Part shown: piece after piece, positions 53,840-64,000 of the stretch
How the letters are laid out: each line of letters begins with the position of its first letter
Numbering within the stretch: the stretch's first letter is position 1
NCBI RefSeq assembly: GCF_030247195.1
Contig: NC_080672.1
Span: 397,933,037-397,997,036, forward strand
Source: Topomyia yanbarensis
Lineage: Eukaryota > Arthropoda > Insecta > Diptera > Culicidae
DNA length: 64,000 nucleotides
Direction: 5' to 3'
Position numbers and translations under genes: made by a program
Notes under the pieces: model-generated
The model's input: the letters and a program-made list of their open reading frames with translations, nothing else
Told to the model about the DNA's origin: nothing
Database searches by the model: none

Positions 53840-55480
53840 TTGTTTCCCGGCGTGTTTTTAGTCGGCGGTGCTACCTTGTTGATTCTTTCGCCTCTTCCTC
53901 TACAGCTCGGAGAACATCCTGTTGACAGTGTCCCAAGTATGTTCTTCGTGGTACATCTCTTCGACAATATTGTTGGCTGTGACAACGGTCATCACGTGTT
54001 CCAGTTTCTCTTACACATTCCCACACTCAAGGCAATGGGGTGACGAAGCATGTCCAAAACGATCAAGATACTTTCGGAAGCATCCGTGCCCAAACAAAAC
54101 ATGCGTCAGATGGAGGTTCAGCTCTCCATGCTTCCTATGCATCGATAACGACACATTTGGGATTAGTCGGTGGTTCCACCTTTCTTTCTCCGCGTTGTGC
54201 CACTCTTGCTGTCCCTTGGCCAACGAGTCCGCTCGAACCAGTCGCCGTGCATTTCGTGTATTCCACCGCTGATAACATTCCACATCCTCAGTCAGAGTGA
54301 TGCTCAACTCAGCAATGACGCATACCGCCTCCGACTCAATCGTTCTGTACGCGCTAGCGACATGAACAGCCGTTGGACGCAACGTGTTCGTCAACTTCGT
54401 CCAGTTCCGCTATGAGTTCAGCGCAGTAGCCTAGGCCGGACAGCCATACCTCAGTAAAGATAATGAAACCTAAACGAATACGTCTCTTGCTGCAACTTGC
54501 TCCTCAGATGCTCGTTATGATTCATGCTACTGCGATAGTTTTCCTCGCAGCCTACTCACATACATAGTCAACATGGCTGTTGTAATTTAACCAATCACCG
54601 ACCATTACACCCAGGTGCTTCATCGCACGCGTCGCTGTAATTGAGTTTCTACCGACGCTGATCACGACACCTTGGATTTTTTTTGAGGCTGCTGGCCAGC
54701 ACTAAGTCCATCTTGTGGTGAGTCAACTGCAACTTGAAATCAGCTATCCAGGGTTCATTTCCACTTCCTCAAGCCTCACGAGCTCGCGGTGTCAGGACGA
54801 CGTCATCTGCAAAACCGGTGATCTCAACTCCCCTTGGCAGTTCCAGTGTTATCACTCCATTGTACAAACTATTCCACAGCGTGGGGCCGATTATGGAGCG
54901 CTAAGATATTCCCGCTATGACCCTAATCAACCTCTGCTCCATGTTTGTCTCATAGATTCTCGGTTCTGATGCTGGACCTTCTGGTAGTTTCCAGCTTCTA
55001 GAACTTCCATCTATCCAGGAAGTAACATCTGTAGAACTATTCTGAAAATGTGTAGATATGCCAGGGTTGCAGTCTTCAGTACCATGGTGGGGATATCGTC
55101 CCGACTGAGAGGTTTCTTCACTTTCAGTTTGTTTTCCGCTGTAAGTAGCTAGTCGTTGGAGGCCGATTGTCACCGACGTTTTCACCGTCTATGGCAATGC
55201 GGTTAGGTCATGCTTCGGGTAAAGACCCTCCACAATAATTTTCAATTTGTCAGCGCACATTTCAGCTGGAGTCGTTGGACATTTGATATTGGCTATCATG
55301 ACATGGAAAGAGATTCACGTCTAGTTCTCGGAACAGCTTCTTGTAGCAGGTGGACTAAGCACTATCTCGCGATTAAAAACGACTTTAGCCGCCCGTAAGG
55401 TCCTATTACACACTTCTCTGACTGCCTCAGATCTTGCTCTCTGAACGCGTCTTCTGGCGTTTAGACAGGCAGCCCGGAAG
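53840..55480 (-). pseudogene. R1-clade ORF2 remnants with FADD box
   Basis: The RT palm survives as VEITGFADDVVLTPRARE near 54828-54775, preceded by RT-like sequence down from 55185. The carboxy block 54394-54011 is open: LRPTAVHVASAYRTIESEAV, DSLAKGQQEWHNAEKERWNH, LIPNVSL and FGHGCFRKYLDRFGHASSPH, leading to the CxxC part (CLECG). Several stops and shifts break the rest. The endonuclease region is not clearly visible. Confidence 0.8.
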
Positions 55481-55500
55481 ATGCTGAGGCTTTCGTCCCA

Positions 55501-56684
55501 TCAATACGCCGGACGCTGGCAGATCCTGGGCTTCAGTTTCTTCGACATTGTTATGTCCCACACCCTCGCTAGTGTTTCCGGCAGCTCATCTGTATTCGTT
55601 ATTGGAGTGATGCTTTTTGTACTTTGTCTTCCTTTGTGCAGAACATACAACGGCTTTGTGCAGTCTCCAGTAATGTTTCCCTTCTTCCCAAATTTTCTTC
55701 GTAGATCAGATCTGTCCGGGCCTTTATAGTTTCTTGAAACACATCTCCGATTGTTTAGCAGCTCTAGGGATGAATCGTACAGACCACATCGACCATCGGA
55801 CTTCGATTTTACCGGTCGACATAAGCAGGTTGGCTGCGGCAATCCATAAGCGTATCGCTGCTGCCTGTGTGTCATTGTCTTCCTCGACCTGATTAACATC
55901 TGCTCTTCCTCCGGTTACATTGCTCTATTACCGCGCTCCTCACTTCGTCTGCCGTCGTGATCTCGTCCAGAATTCTGCACTTGATCACTGGTTCCTGAAC
56001 TACGCCTATGACGTTTGCTTCTCCTCCCACCGCTTCTGCCACGAGTTCCCGATAGATTGAGCTCTTGATCAGTGGATCTTTCTTCAGCTCGAACAGCATC
56101 TCACCTTTCCGAGTACGCCTGGTTCTTACTACGTTCGGCTTGGGATCCTCTCTCACCCTTTTGAGGATCGCAGCGTACGTTACACCGTCGTTTGCTATAA
56201 CTACTGTCTCCCTTATACCTCTCCTGGCGCAATCGAAGTCTACTTTCTTCTTTTTTCTCTTCCTTTTCTTTCTTTTTTCCTCCTCTCTTCTACGGTTTCT
56301 ACGGTTCGCCATCCCCTTTCCATTTATCGGTTGTTTCGCTGTCCTTCACCGACCTTCTTGGGCTTCTTCGTTACCTCCTCCTCTGCTGGTGTTTCCGTTA
56401 CTCACGGAACGGGAATACCGGTGACCTTTCGACGTCTCATGAGTTTCTACTTTCGCTACCTTCGTGATCTGCAGTGCCCTTTCGGCGCTTTCAGCGCTCT
56501 GTTCGCATTCGGCGGCTGCTACGGCGGATTTGATGCTATTCATTAGATCCCTGATCTGTTCGTGCATGTTACTCTTGCTTTTCGCGATTTCGTAGAGCTC
56601 TTCGATTTTTTGTCTCGGCTTCATCGTTTCTGATAACCCAGACTGCGTGTCTTCTTGGAAAATACTTGATTTCGGCGTGCGCAC
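55501..56684 (-). pseudogene. R1-clade ORF1 (gag-like) in pieces
   Basis: The first piece (56684-56346) has MRTPKSSIFQEDTQSGLSET and a helical KPRQKIEELYEIAKSK stretch. The second (56312-55893) starts in a long basic run (REEEKRKKRKRKKKK), then VVIANDGVTYAAILKRVRED, VVRTRRTRKGEMLFEL and VIGVVQEPVIKCRILDEITT. The third (55899-55501) has KGPDRSDLRRKFGKKGNITGDC, a zinc-knuckle region in which several Cys are replaced. Frame changes separate the pieces. The intact protein would bind element RNA. Confidence 0.82.
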
Positions 56685-56957
56685 CTTAAACCCTAACTTT
56701 CCTTGATGTCATATTGGTTTGTCGCCGCTCGTGCTCGGTATGGCCTACCCGGGCTGCTCTCGCTAGCTGTTGCGGCTGCATTGGCTGTTGCACTTGGTTA
56801 TTTTACTGGCTCGGCTATCACCGCCCGTAGTAAGTAGTCGCCTCTATATGATCCCATGGTTTGCAAGCAGTGAGATCGCAAAATTTCAATTTGAACAAAA
56901 TTTCAGTGAATTCAGCATTTTTTATTAAAAACATAATGTTTATTCTCCAAAAAAACG

Positions 56958-58240
56958 TCAATAAAAGTGGCCCTGGTCAGCCGTACGACGCAACCTAGTC
57001 GCGATACTCTCACAAGAGCGCTGGACGGCACTGATGTCCCACTTCCGGATACAATTCCGGTTCCTGGTGGTCAACTTCTTCGTATCCTTAGCCTGACAAT
57101 TATTTTCGTACACTAGGGCACTGAGAGAGCCGAAAAAATCCTCAATGGGACGGCACTGGGGCAAGTTGGTCGGATTCCTTTCTTTCGGCACGTAAGGTAT
57201 CTTTTTCTGCTGAAGATACTCCAGCATCTTCTTGGCGTAATGGGAAGACGGCTTGTTCGGCCAGAAGACGTACTTCCCACCCGCATTATGCTCCCTAAAG
57301 AACTGCAGAAGCATTTTCTCAAGACATTCCTCCTGGTACACTTGTTGGTTGATGGCCAGACCGCTCGGCTTGAGCCACGGTTTTGAAATCCCTCTGCTCG
57401 ATATGGTGATGTACAGCACAACTTTGTTCAAATTTATGCTTGAACTTATATTTTACATCGGGGGGCGCGACCGACTTGTCGCAGGAACAGTAGATGTCAT
57501 TTTCTGGAATGTGGGTCTTTGAAAGCGGAAAGTAACTTGCATCGTCCAGCACAAACGACGTCCCGCGGTAGTTCTTCGTCATCTACCAGCACTGCGATTT
57601 CATGACCGCTATCTGCTGTCCATGTATTCGGGGGACCGAGTCTTCTTTCGACAGCTGATGTCAGGGGCGGATCCAGAAAAAAATGTCGGGAGGAGTTCGA
57701 AATTTCGATTTTAAAATGAACATTGAACTATTAATAATAAGCAATAACCTTATTTAATAAATATTAGCTTCGTTGGTCAATTTTGGTTTGGAATGATTTT
57801 GAGTTTGAAACTAATATAAACTTGAAATTAATTTAAGGTTTCTCAACAAGTAAAAATATTTCGGTGGGGGTCCGGATCCCCAGGACCCTCCCCCTGAATC
57901 CGCCACTGGCTGATGTCCTCCATCTTGAAGGTTCGGTGAATCAAGATATGGGAGCAGTGATATTTTCGGCCGGCGTCAAGCAAACTCGAACAGCCTTTTC
58001 AACGCTTCCTTCTTCTTCTTCTTCTTCTTAGTCATTATCTTCGCCATACGGCCGCTATCAGCCTTCCACTCCACGCTCAGGATCTGGTAAACTGTACTCA
58101 CGGGCACGTTTTCGTCTCGAAGATTTTCCACGATGACCATGCGTTTCGTAAAACCGTACAACACGCTCGCGGAATGCTTGCTGTTTCGACGCCATCTTAG
58201 ATTGAACTGACAGCATCCGAGCGAAAAACAGCATACCACT
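56958..58240 (-). pseudogene. DD37E transposase remnant, copy 2
   Basis: The amino part (58239-57976) keeps VENLRDENVPVSTVYQILSV and KIMTKKKKKKKEALKRLFE. The hAT MITE splits the gene. The catalytic part begins near 57582 with RGTSFVLDDASYFPLS, holding the first Asp, has a frame change near 57430, then LAINQQVYQEECLEKM, YVFWPNKPSSHYAKKMLEYL and NPTNLPQCRPIEDFFGSL. Thirty-seven residues separate the second catalytic position from the Glu, defining DD37E; however that position is Asn (FWPN) where copy 1 has Asp (FWSD). The carboxy end (RKWDISAVQRSCESIATRLR) is intact. Confidence 0.9.
57654..57916. mobile_element. 247-bp hAT MITE with 8-bp target duplication
   Basis: The element 57662-57908 begins CAGGGGCGGATCCAG and ends CTGAATCCGCCACTG, inverted repeats with two mismatches. 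GCTGATGT flanks it on both sides (57654-57661 and 57909-57916). Non-coding. Confidence 0.94.
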
Positions 58241-58499
58241 TATTTCTAGCGAGTCCAGAGAGCAATTCTATTGAATAGAAAAAAATACGCTTTTTACTTT
58301 TATTACAGAAAGGTGTTTAAATCATAATCCACTTTTTAGGACAAACCTAATAAGAAAATATCTGGCGATAACACATATTGTCTCCAATGACTTGTCCCTT
58401 GTAGTTAGTTCTGTACATGATCGCGACTCGCATGAGCCTTCTTATAGATGGCTCTTATGAGTACAACCAAAACCATGCATCCTGATCACACGGTGGATT

Positions 58500-58740
58500 G
58501 ATCCGTACAGCCGACCACTCCCTAGTTCGGTCGGGATTCTGTCCTTTCCAACGGTCTTACCGCTTTCAGCGTTGGTGGATGTCCAATATCTCCAATCCCT
58601 ATTCTATTTGTACCTTGTACTTCTCTACTTATTGGTTCATACAATAGCAACTTGAAGTGCTTGTTCCACCTGGGAGCCACCCCTGTACGATCGGTCAACA
58701 GATTCCATTCCCGGTCATTAATCATGACCGGCGCTGAGGT
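58500..58740 (-). pseudogene. RTE-like LINE linker fragment
   Basis: The minus-strand frame 58725-58522 begins MINDREWNLLTDRTGVAPRW and continues NKHFKLLLY, with PISREVQGTNRIGIGDIG. This matches the general form of the stretch between endonuclease and RT in RTE-like LINEs (LLTD...RW..HF..LL). Neither catalytic domain is present. It may come from the same family as the fragment at 46.65-47.6 kb, which carries a different part of the protein. Confidence 0.62.
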
Positions 58741-58931
58741 GGTTTTTTCTTCTCATGTTTTTTATCGTTTTGTAACGTGTCGTTCCTGACGAAGCTTCCC
58801 GCAACCTCATGTGATTTCACTAACAAATCATGGCTCACGTAAAAACGTGTCTCATGCCCGGATATATTACCTTTCTGAATAAACAACAGATTTTGACTAG
58901 AATTCTCTCTAACCCGAATACTTTATTCGCA

Positions 58932-59240
58932 TGCTTGGACAGGGCCGGCGGAAAGCGTGGATAGTATGGGTAGTACTACCCACTCGAAAATAACCGAGTG
59001 GGTAATTACCCACTCGAAATTTTGAACCATTTCAAAAAATTTAGATGTGCAACGCATGTATCTCGCACTACACACATTTGAAAATATCGATGTACCACAG
59101 TTCCACTTGCATAAACGAACGAGATTTAATGTGAATGTAATGTAAGGGTGTGCATTGCGAAATGGGAAAAATTCCTTACCCCTCACCCTATGATTTCTAC
59201 CCACTCGGGCGTAAAGTGTTTCGCCGCCCCTGTGCTTGGA
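58932..59240. mobile_element. 293-bp hAT MITE with 8-bp target duplication
   Basis: The element 58940-59232 begins CAGGGCCGGCGGAAAG and ends TTTCGCCGCCCCTG, inverted with minor mismatches. TGCTTGGA flanks it at 58932-58939 and 59233-59240. A short internal inverted pair lies near 58976-59006 (CTACCCACTCG/CGAGTGGGTAA). Non-coding. Confidence 0.93.
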
Positions 59241-61190
59241 TAACTAAGACGTTAGTTAAAATCGAGAATAGGAAATGTTTTACGTATCAAATGTCAAATG
59301 CCAATCTATTTTCAGACCAAGGACGCGTTGTGAGAGATTTGAAACATTCCGAAGCAATGTTTCGCGGGAGTTGTTAATGTTGTTCGTCGCAGATGGCATT
59401 TTATAGTGTTTTCGTTTTTGCACGGTGCTATGGTGGCGTAGTGTGGATGTAGTGATTATACCCAATTTTAAATGACAGTAGAATCGACCACACCGGTGCA
59501 CAGTGATCACGTTCTATACAAAAGTCGGACAAAACCTCCAAAGTGGCCCGAATTTGATAAAAACTTCACATTGGAGTAATTTTGGGACGCTGAAATCAAA
59601 TTTGATGTTAATTTTTCCCAAAAATTGGTTCAAAAATTCAACATTTACAAACATAACGTGCACTGAAAATTCATTTTCAAAAAATTTAATGTTGTGAATT
59701 TTTAGCAGAATACACATTTTCTAATTGTTGGTAATGCTGAGACATTTATAAATTATATTACGAACCCAGGGTATTCAAATATCATCATGCGTCTTCTTCA
59801 GACATATCATGAAAAATCTTTTTTATACCTCGCCACAGCAGTCAAAATGTGCAAATTCATGCCTTTAATTAATTTGCAGCCAAATCATAAGGTTTTGAGT
59901 TTTGGTGACTTCAGACAAGTTTTTGGAGTTATTAAGACAGGTTTTCAGAAGAAGATGGTCATGTTTCAAAATAAAGTGTAAATTAAGTAATTTAGCTGAA
60001 GATACTAACTAGCTAACTGTAGTCGCTTTGTTGTTATGAAATATTTACATTAGCACCCTTTAAAAATCAGTTTTTTTAAACTTTTGTCGTATTCATTTGT
60101 CTACAAAAATGATCTCTGCAATGTTTAGATATTTTAAAAACCTACAATTTTATTGAACATTTTAAGACGCTACGATGTGTATATAGAGATTTAAAGCTGT
60201 TTCTTCGATTAAAATGTCATATTCATTAGCAAATTTTCTAAAAAATAGTTGCAAAAATATGCAGATGAGATAGTATTATCTTAAAAGTGCTATTTTTCTA
60301 CTACAAACTCCTGAAGGAATGGTTTCTATCCGTTAGTATCCAAGAATGTTGTGAACTAATGAAAGTGCGAGTATTTGAGTTCTTACGGCATTCATATTCT
60401 GTTCAATCTTAAGGACTTAATCTTAGTGGACAAAAAATATACTTCTATTTTCTCCGCTTAATTATTAATATTAAACCTCTGGAATAGTATCTCGCAATCT
60501 CGGTGGCTATGCTGATCTTCTTTCGTTTTAACAGCCATGCGTTCCTCGCGCATATTTGCTATAAAATACGCAAATTCCAATCTCTCGGCAACAATTTTCG
60601 AAAAACTGATAGCGACAAAAACAGTTTAAACAATACACTCAAAACTACCTAAATTTTCATGAGAAAATACCCAGCGGGTTATTTTCTACAGCGTTTTTTT
60701 CTTAGTGCAATTTTATGTGGGACACCATTTAATAGTGTTTTTCTCGAAACCGCGTTTTTCAAATTAGCTAACACGATAACTCAAAAATCAATCAACAAAT
60801 TGACTTGACTTTTTTATGAGAAGGCACAATATGTGTAGCCTCTCTATGAACCAAAGAAAATAGAAAAAAAAATTTTCTCACTATTATCTTGTAGAAAAGT
60901 GAGCGAATTTTACAGTAAAATATGAGATTTTTCGGTTCTCATGAAGCCATTTTTCGAAACTCGAACTTTTTCCGATTTTTTTAGCTTATCGAGTGACTAC
61001 AAGTCTAAGCTTTACAAATCGTATTGAATTGCCTGTGTCAGATAATTTTATCAAAGGTTATCGTGTTCGTCGTGGCGCTCCTCGACGTGGAAATGGTTGG
61101 ACGTCTACTATTGGAATGTCGTATGTATCCGATCAACAATGAATATCGAAATCGCATTATTTGAATTTTGCGTTTATTCACGGTTTACAA
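59241..61190. other. AT-rich DNA without recognised features
   Basis: Only short overlapping frames on both strands. No terminal repeats, gene motifs or similarity to the rest of the window were seen. Confidence 0.5.
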
Positions 61191-61359
61191 TACAGTAATG
61201 TTTCGATTATATCACGGTCGGTCTGTATTTTAGCGTGATATATTTGAAGCGTGATATATTCAAAACAGAACAAAAAATTACATTCAAGCATTAACCCATG
61301 TATTTTTATAAACAAAAAATAATAAAAAGTTAAAGTTAGTCAAAAAGAATAAACCATAG

Positions 61360-62191
61360 TATGGTAATGAGCCTATTTTTGCCATGTTTCTATTATCACA
61401 CTACCCATTTGAAGCCGTTGGTTAGAGCAGCGGCTGCCATCTTTGTTCAACGCGTTGGTTGGGTTAAACGATATGGCATAAGCGGATAATTTTTCCCCAT
61501 ACAGTTTCACTTTACCGTTTCATAAAGTTGTTGAACCTACCAAAGCTAAACTTGAAGGATTCTGGCACGTTAAGGTTTTGGACAAATATCATGACTATTA
61601 AAATCAGTGTATTCGAAGAGGCTACGATTCAGTTCCCGTTGTTTCAACATCCATAGAAATAGTCCCATCTCCAATTGTTGATGTTGTCCCTTCAAAAGAA
61701 AAGGTAATAAATTCAAGAGAAAGTGCATATCTTGGCATACCTATAATTTCGTGCGTATTTTGGTTTTCTCATTATTTTGTTAGATTTTCCTGCGGATAAC
61801 TAACAATTAACCGAAGAAAAAAGAAGTCGATTTGTTTACCCAATACACCAGACGGCCCCTCAAGGACACGGCAAATAGGAATTTAAAACTAAAATTGGAA
61901 TCAACCGTAAGATATTTCGGCACTCCTAGACATTGCAACAACGTTTTTGGTAAAACATGATTTCAAGATAATTCACGTTTAAAGTTTCGCGCTACGACCT
62001 GCGTTCATTTAAAGGGACAAGATGAACAGCTCTATAACTTTGCTTCTACTGCTTAGACCTCTATAAAAATTTCAGATACTTTCTTAAGAATCTATACTTT
62101 AAGATAAAAAAGCTCGACTTTTTGACCGACCTCATCATATATACACACTTAACGAAATAGTCCGAAACCCAATAATAGGCTCATTACCCTA
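61360..62191. mobile_element. TA-flanked TIR element, GGGTAATGAGCCTATT family (E5), nested
   Basis: The left end TATGGTAATGAGCCTATTTT and the right end AATAGGCTCATTACCCTA are inverted repeats with one substitution, each with an outer TA. It lies wholly within E4. Its left 100 bases match the left part of the element at 63140 (for example GAAGCCGTTGGTTAGAGCAG against GAAGCCTTTGGTTAGAGCAG). No coding frame. Confidence 0.88.
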
Positions 62192-62293
62192 CATGTAAAT
62201 AAGCAAATTAGTTGTAAAAAAATCCTAAAAGTGCCATGACACAACATGTGGGTCAATTGGATCAAAACGTAGTGTGCCTTGTCTGTTTTTCAA

Positions 62294-62392
62294 AAAGCGT
62301 GATATAATCGAGACAAAACCGTGATATAATCGAGAGTGATATAAACGAGTATTGATATAAACGCATAGTGATATAATCGAAACATTACTGTA
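62294..62392. repeat. Short array of GTGATATAATCGA words
   Basis: The word appears at about 62298, 62321, 62336, 62352 and 62368 as GTGATATAATCGA, GTGATATAATCGA, GTGATATAAACGA, TTGATATAAACGC and GTGATATAATCGA. Spacing is about 15-23 bases. It forms the right subterminal part of E4. Confidence 0.85.
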
Positions 62393-63139
62393 TATCAAAC
62401 AAATATTCATGCTAAGATCAACAAGGGGGCGAGAGGTAAGGTTTATTCAATGAAAATTGCTTTTAATAGTTTTTTGATGATACACAGAGTGTTTGCTACT
62501 ACAGTCAATTTTCCTATAATAATGTAACAACAACACTTTATTTCCCTAAATTTCATTGCAAAATATTGAAAATAGTTCAGAGTGAATCTTCAGGGGATAT
62601 TCTAAGAAAATCGATGTGCATCATAACTCACAATCTACTAGACCAACTGTTTGGAAGTTTTGCACAGTTCTTCTTCACACAATTCCCAATGGAACTACGA
62701 ACGCTTTTTGTTTAATTATTGTATTACTTTTACAATAACTCATTAACCGATTTTTGTTACTAAAATCTATTTGGATTTTTTTTTGGATTCAGTACAAAAA
62801 ATTATTCAATATAATTTGTATATATAATTCATGTTTAAGTTTCTTTTTTCTTGAAACCTTTTATTTATAGGGGAGACTGAGGAGACTTGATCCCCTTTTT
62901 TATTTTTCAGTCCAACTCCGTGGAATGATAAAAAACTATGTATTTTTTTGTAGTTTTATATTGTTTCTAGGGATGACTAATAATCATTAAAAAAATTACA
63001 TGGAAATATTATACTGGACATGAGCTATGAGCATTTCTGGAAAACAACAAAAAAATGGAAAATTCTTAGATTAGTGGAGACTCGATCCCTAATTTGGGAA
63101 CACTTGATTCCTTTATGAAAACGTGTTTAAAAGAGCATG

Positions 63140-63495
63140 TAGGGTAATAAGCCTATTTTTGCCCTGTTTCTACTATCATCCTACCCATCTGAAGCCTTTG
63201 GTTAGAGCAGCGTCTGCCATCTTTGCTCAACGCATTGACTCAAATGGTATTGCGATAATGGGGGTACTCGATTAGAGATTTTGCTGCGCTCAAACAGAAG
63301 ATTTTCACCATTCTCAAGACAATTTTGTTATTATATTGGCTCTTAATAAGAGGCGAATGACCTTAACGTTAAAACCTCTATAATCGAAATAAAAAAATGG
63401 ACCTTAATAACAAATCAAAAAGCTGAAATAATAAAATTATTGTAGTAATAATATGGTACCCTTCTTAATAGGGCAAAAACGGGTACATTACCCCA
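63140..63495. mobile_element. GGGTAATAAGCCTATTTTTG element (E7), nested
   Basis: The left end TAGGGTAATAAGCCTATTTT and the complement of the right end (GGGTAATGTACCCGTTTTTG) form imperfect inverted repeats. The left end has TA and the right end CA where TA is expected. It is a shorter relative of E5, and contains a SINE tail fragment at 63351-63399. Confidence 0.78.
63351..63399 (+). mobile_element. SINE 3' tail fragment
   Basis: GAGGCGAATGACCTTAACGT followed by CCTCTATAATCGAAATAAAA matches the tail domain of the SINE at 38728-38881. The tRNA head is missing. TTAATAA on both sides (63344-63350, 63405-63411) may be a short target duplication. Confidence 0.8.
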
Positions 63496-64000
63496 ATCAA
63501 TTTTATAAATGGATCGTAGTATTGATTAAATTGTCATGATTAGATATTGTTATTTTTGTTACTACATATTACGCATCTCTCACCTGATTTTTTTACGAAT
63601 TCCCAAAATCTCCGTGCAATTATTTGAAAGCTGTCTTTATTATGGTTGAGGAACGTCAAATGTGGGATGAATGGTTTCTACGTATACGGTAGTAAACAAT
63701 TACAGTTATGTTTCTTTACGATGAAGCGTTCATTTTTGACATTTTTTATGACAACAATGACTTCAATTGTTCTGGTGTGAATTTGGTTATTTTCGGTGGT
63801 GTGTATGAAGTATGGCGAAGGAGATCAAATCTCCACGAATTTGAAGGGATCAAGTGAACCCATAGCATCTATTTCAGCAAACTTTAGTAAAAATATAGTT
63901 GAACAAAAGAATCAGCTCAATCATAACGTATTCATATAACTGACATTCTCCTGTAATTCTGTATGCAAAAGTAGATTATGTAGTGGGTGATTTTATCAAT

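Larger units (their letters stand above)
53840..56850 (-). mobile_element. R1-clade non-LTR retrotransposon, decayed
   Basis: Reading leftward: a leader (about 56850-56690), an ORF1 (gag) region 56690-55500, and ORF2 remnants 55480-53840 with a large part of the endonuclease lost. R1-clade elements of mosquitoes include both 28S rDNA-specific and dispersed families; nothing here shows rDNA flanks, so this belongs to a dispersed one. The right end abuts the DD37E copy 2. Confidence 0.82.
56880..58350 (-). mobile_element. DD37E mariner-related transposon, copy 2
   Basis: Collinear with copy 1 (19.77-22.08 kb) from TTTTTATTAAAAACATAATG at the left to a decayed right end (ACTTTTTAGGACAAACCTAA) near 58350. 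The left TIR seen in copy 1 is missing or eroded. It carries a 247-bp hAT MITE at 57662-57908. The transposase is on the minus strand. Confidence 0.85.
61191..62392. mobile_element. TA-flanked TIR element, GTGATATAATCGA family (E4)
   Basis: The left end TACAGTAATGTTTCGATTAT and the right end ATAATCGAAACATTACTGTA are exact inverted repeats over about 25 bases, with TA outermost. Both subterminal regions repeat the word GTGATATA(A/T): left near 61239 and 61253, right about five times between 62296 and 62380. The TIR style (CAGTAATGTTTCGATTATAT) recalls pogo/Tigger-like elements, an inference only. A second TIR element (61360-62191) sits inside, so most of the length is foreign. Confidence 0.92.
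62868..64000. mobile_element. TAGGGGAGACTGAGGAGACTTG element (E6), right end not seen
   Basis: It starts TAGGGGAGACTGAGGAGACT followed by TGATCCCC. Inside, the same phrase recurs as GGAGACTCGATCCCTA (about 63077), GGGAACACTTGATTCC (63097), GGAGATCAAATCTCC (63821) and GGGATCAAGTGAACCC (63846). The expected inverted right end is absent before 64000 and probably lies beyond the window. It holds the nested element at 63140-63495. Confidence 0.65.

Noticed and set aside
62294..62392. CRISPR-like repeat array
   Set aside because: Words are short, spacing is irregular, the array is tied to a transposon end and the genome is eukaryotic.

Overview
This is eukaryotic DNA, most likely an intergenic or intronic stretch of a culicine mosquito genome (Aedes/Culex-like). 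The sequence is AT-rich, has no prokaryotic operons, and is filled with nested, decaying transposable elements. The families seen point to a mosquito: an I-clade non-LTR retrotransposon with a CCHC gag and a carboxy-terminal RNase H, DD37E mariner-related (ITmD37E-like) transposons, R1-clade, RTE-clade and Jockey-like LINEs, a tRNA-derived SINE, and many TA-flanked or hAT-type MITEs. The species is inferred from these families and was not tested by any search. No complete host protein-coding gene can be defended.

Layout. 1-2.8 kb: decayed Jockey-like LINE (+). 2.95-4.1 kb: first copy of a dispersed repeat beginning TTTTTGCCTTTCTCAT. 4.1-7 kb: heavily decayed I-clade LINE (-). 7.3-8.4 kb: Tc1/mariner-type transposase fragment and a MITE. 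9-10 kb: GC-richer unique DNA with a possible core promoter. 10.5-16.7 kb: the best-preserved element, a near-complete I-clade LINE (+) with an open gag ORF1 and an ORF2 broken by only a few lesions. 16.9-19.8 kb: I-element fragments, a perfect-looking 87-bp palindrome, and a candidate first exon encoding a signal peptide. 19.77-22.08 kb: DD37E transposon (-) carrying a 1.1-kb hAT-type insertion with an exact 8-bp target duplication. 24.7-31.6 kb: three more copies of the TTTTTGCC repeat, a 933-bp TIR element and a 635-bp foldback. 33-34.24 kb: exon-like DNA ending in a strong splice donor, a candidate 5' UTR exon of a host gene. 34.6-41.6 kb: a large diverged non-coding repeat present twice, a MITE, a SINE with a 12-bp target duplication and a small zinc-finger-like ORF. 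41.8-47.6 kb: another TIR element, Tc1, Jockey-like and RTE-like remnants (all -). 50-56.85 kb: foldback elements and two R1-clade LINE copies in tandem (-) with repetitive 3' UTRs. 56.9-58.35 kb: second DD37E copy (-), also with a hAT MITE inside it. 58.5-59.2 kb: RTE fragment and a third hAT MITE. 61.2-64 kb: two pairs of nested TA-flanked elements.

The most unusual pattern is a set of at least seven TA-flanked elements (28.1, 30.3, 41.8, 61.2, 61.4, 62.9 and 63.1 kb). Six begin with variants of TAGGG. Each repeats its own terminal word several times inside itself, with the word differing between families, and two of them are nested inside two others. The window otherwise records layered insertions: hAT into DD37E, DD37E into an I-element tail, SINE into a MITE, MITE into MITE. 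Nothing here suggests a bacterial system, CRISPR array or virus genome.
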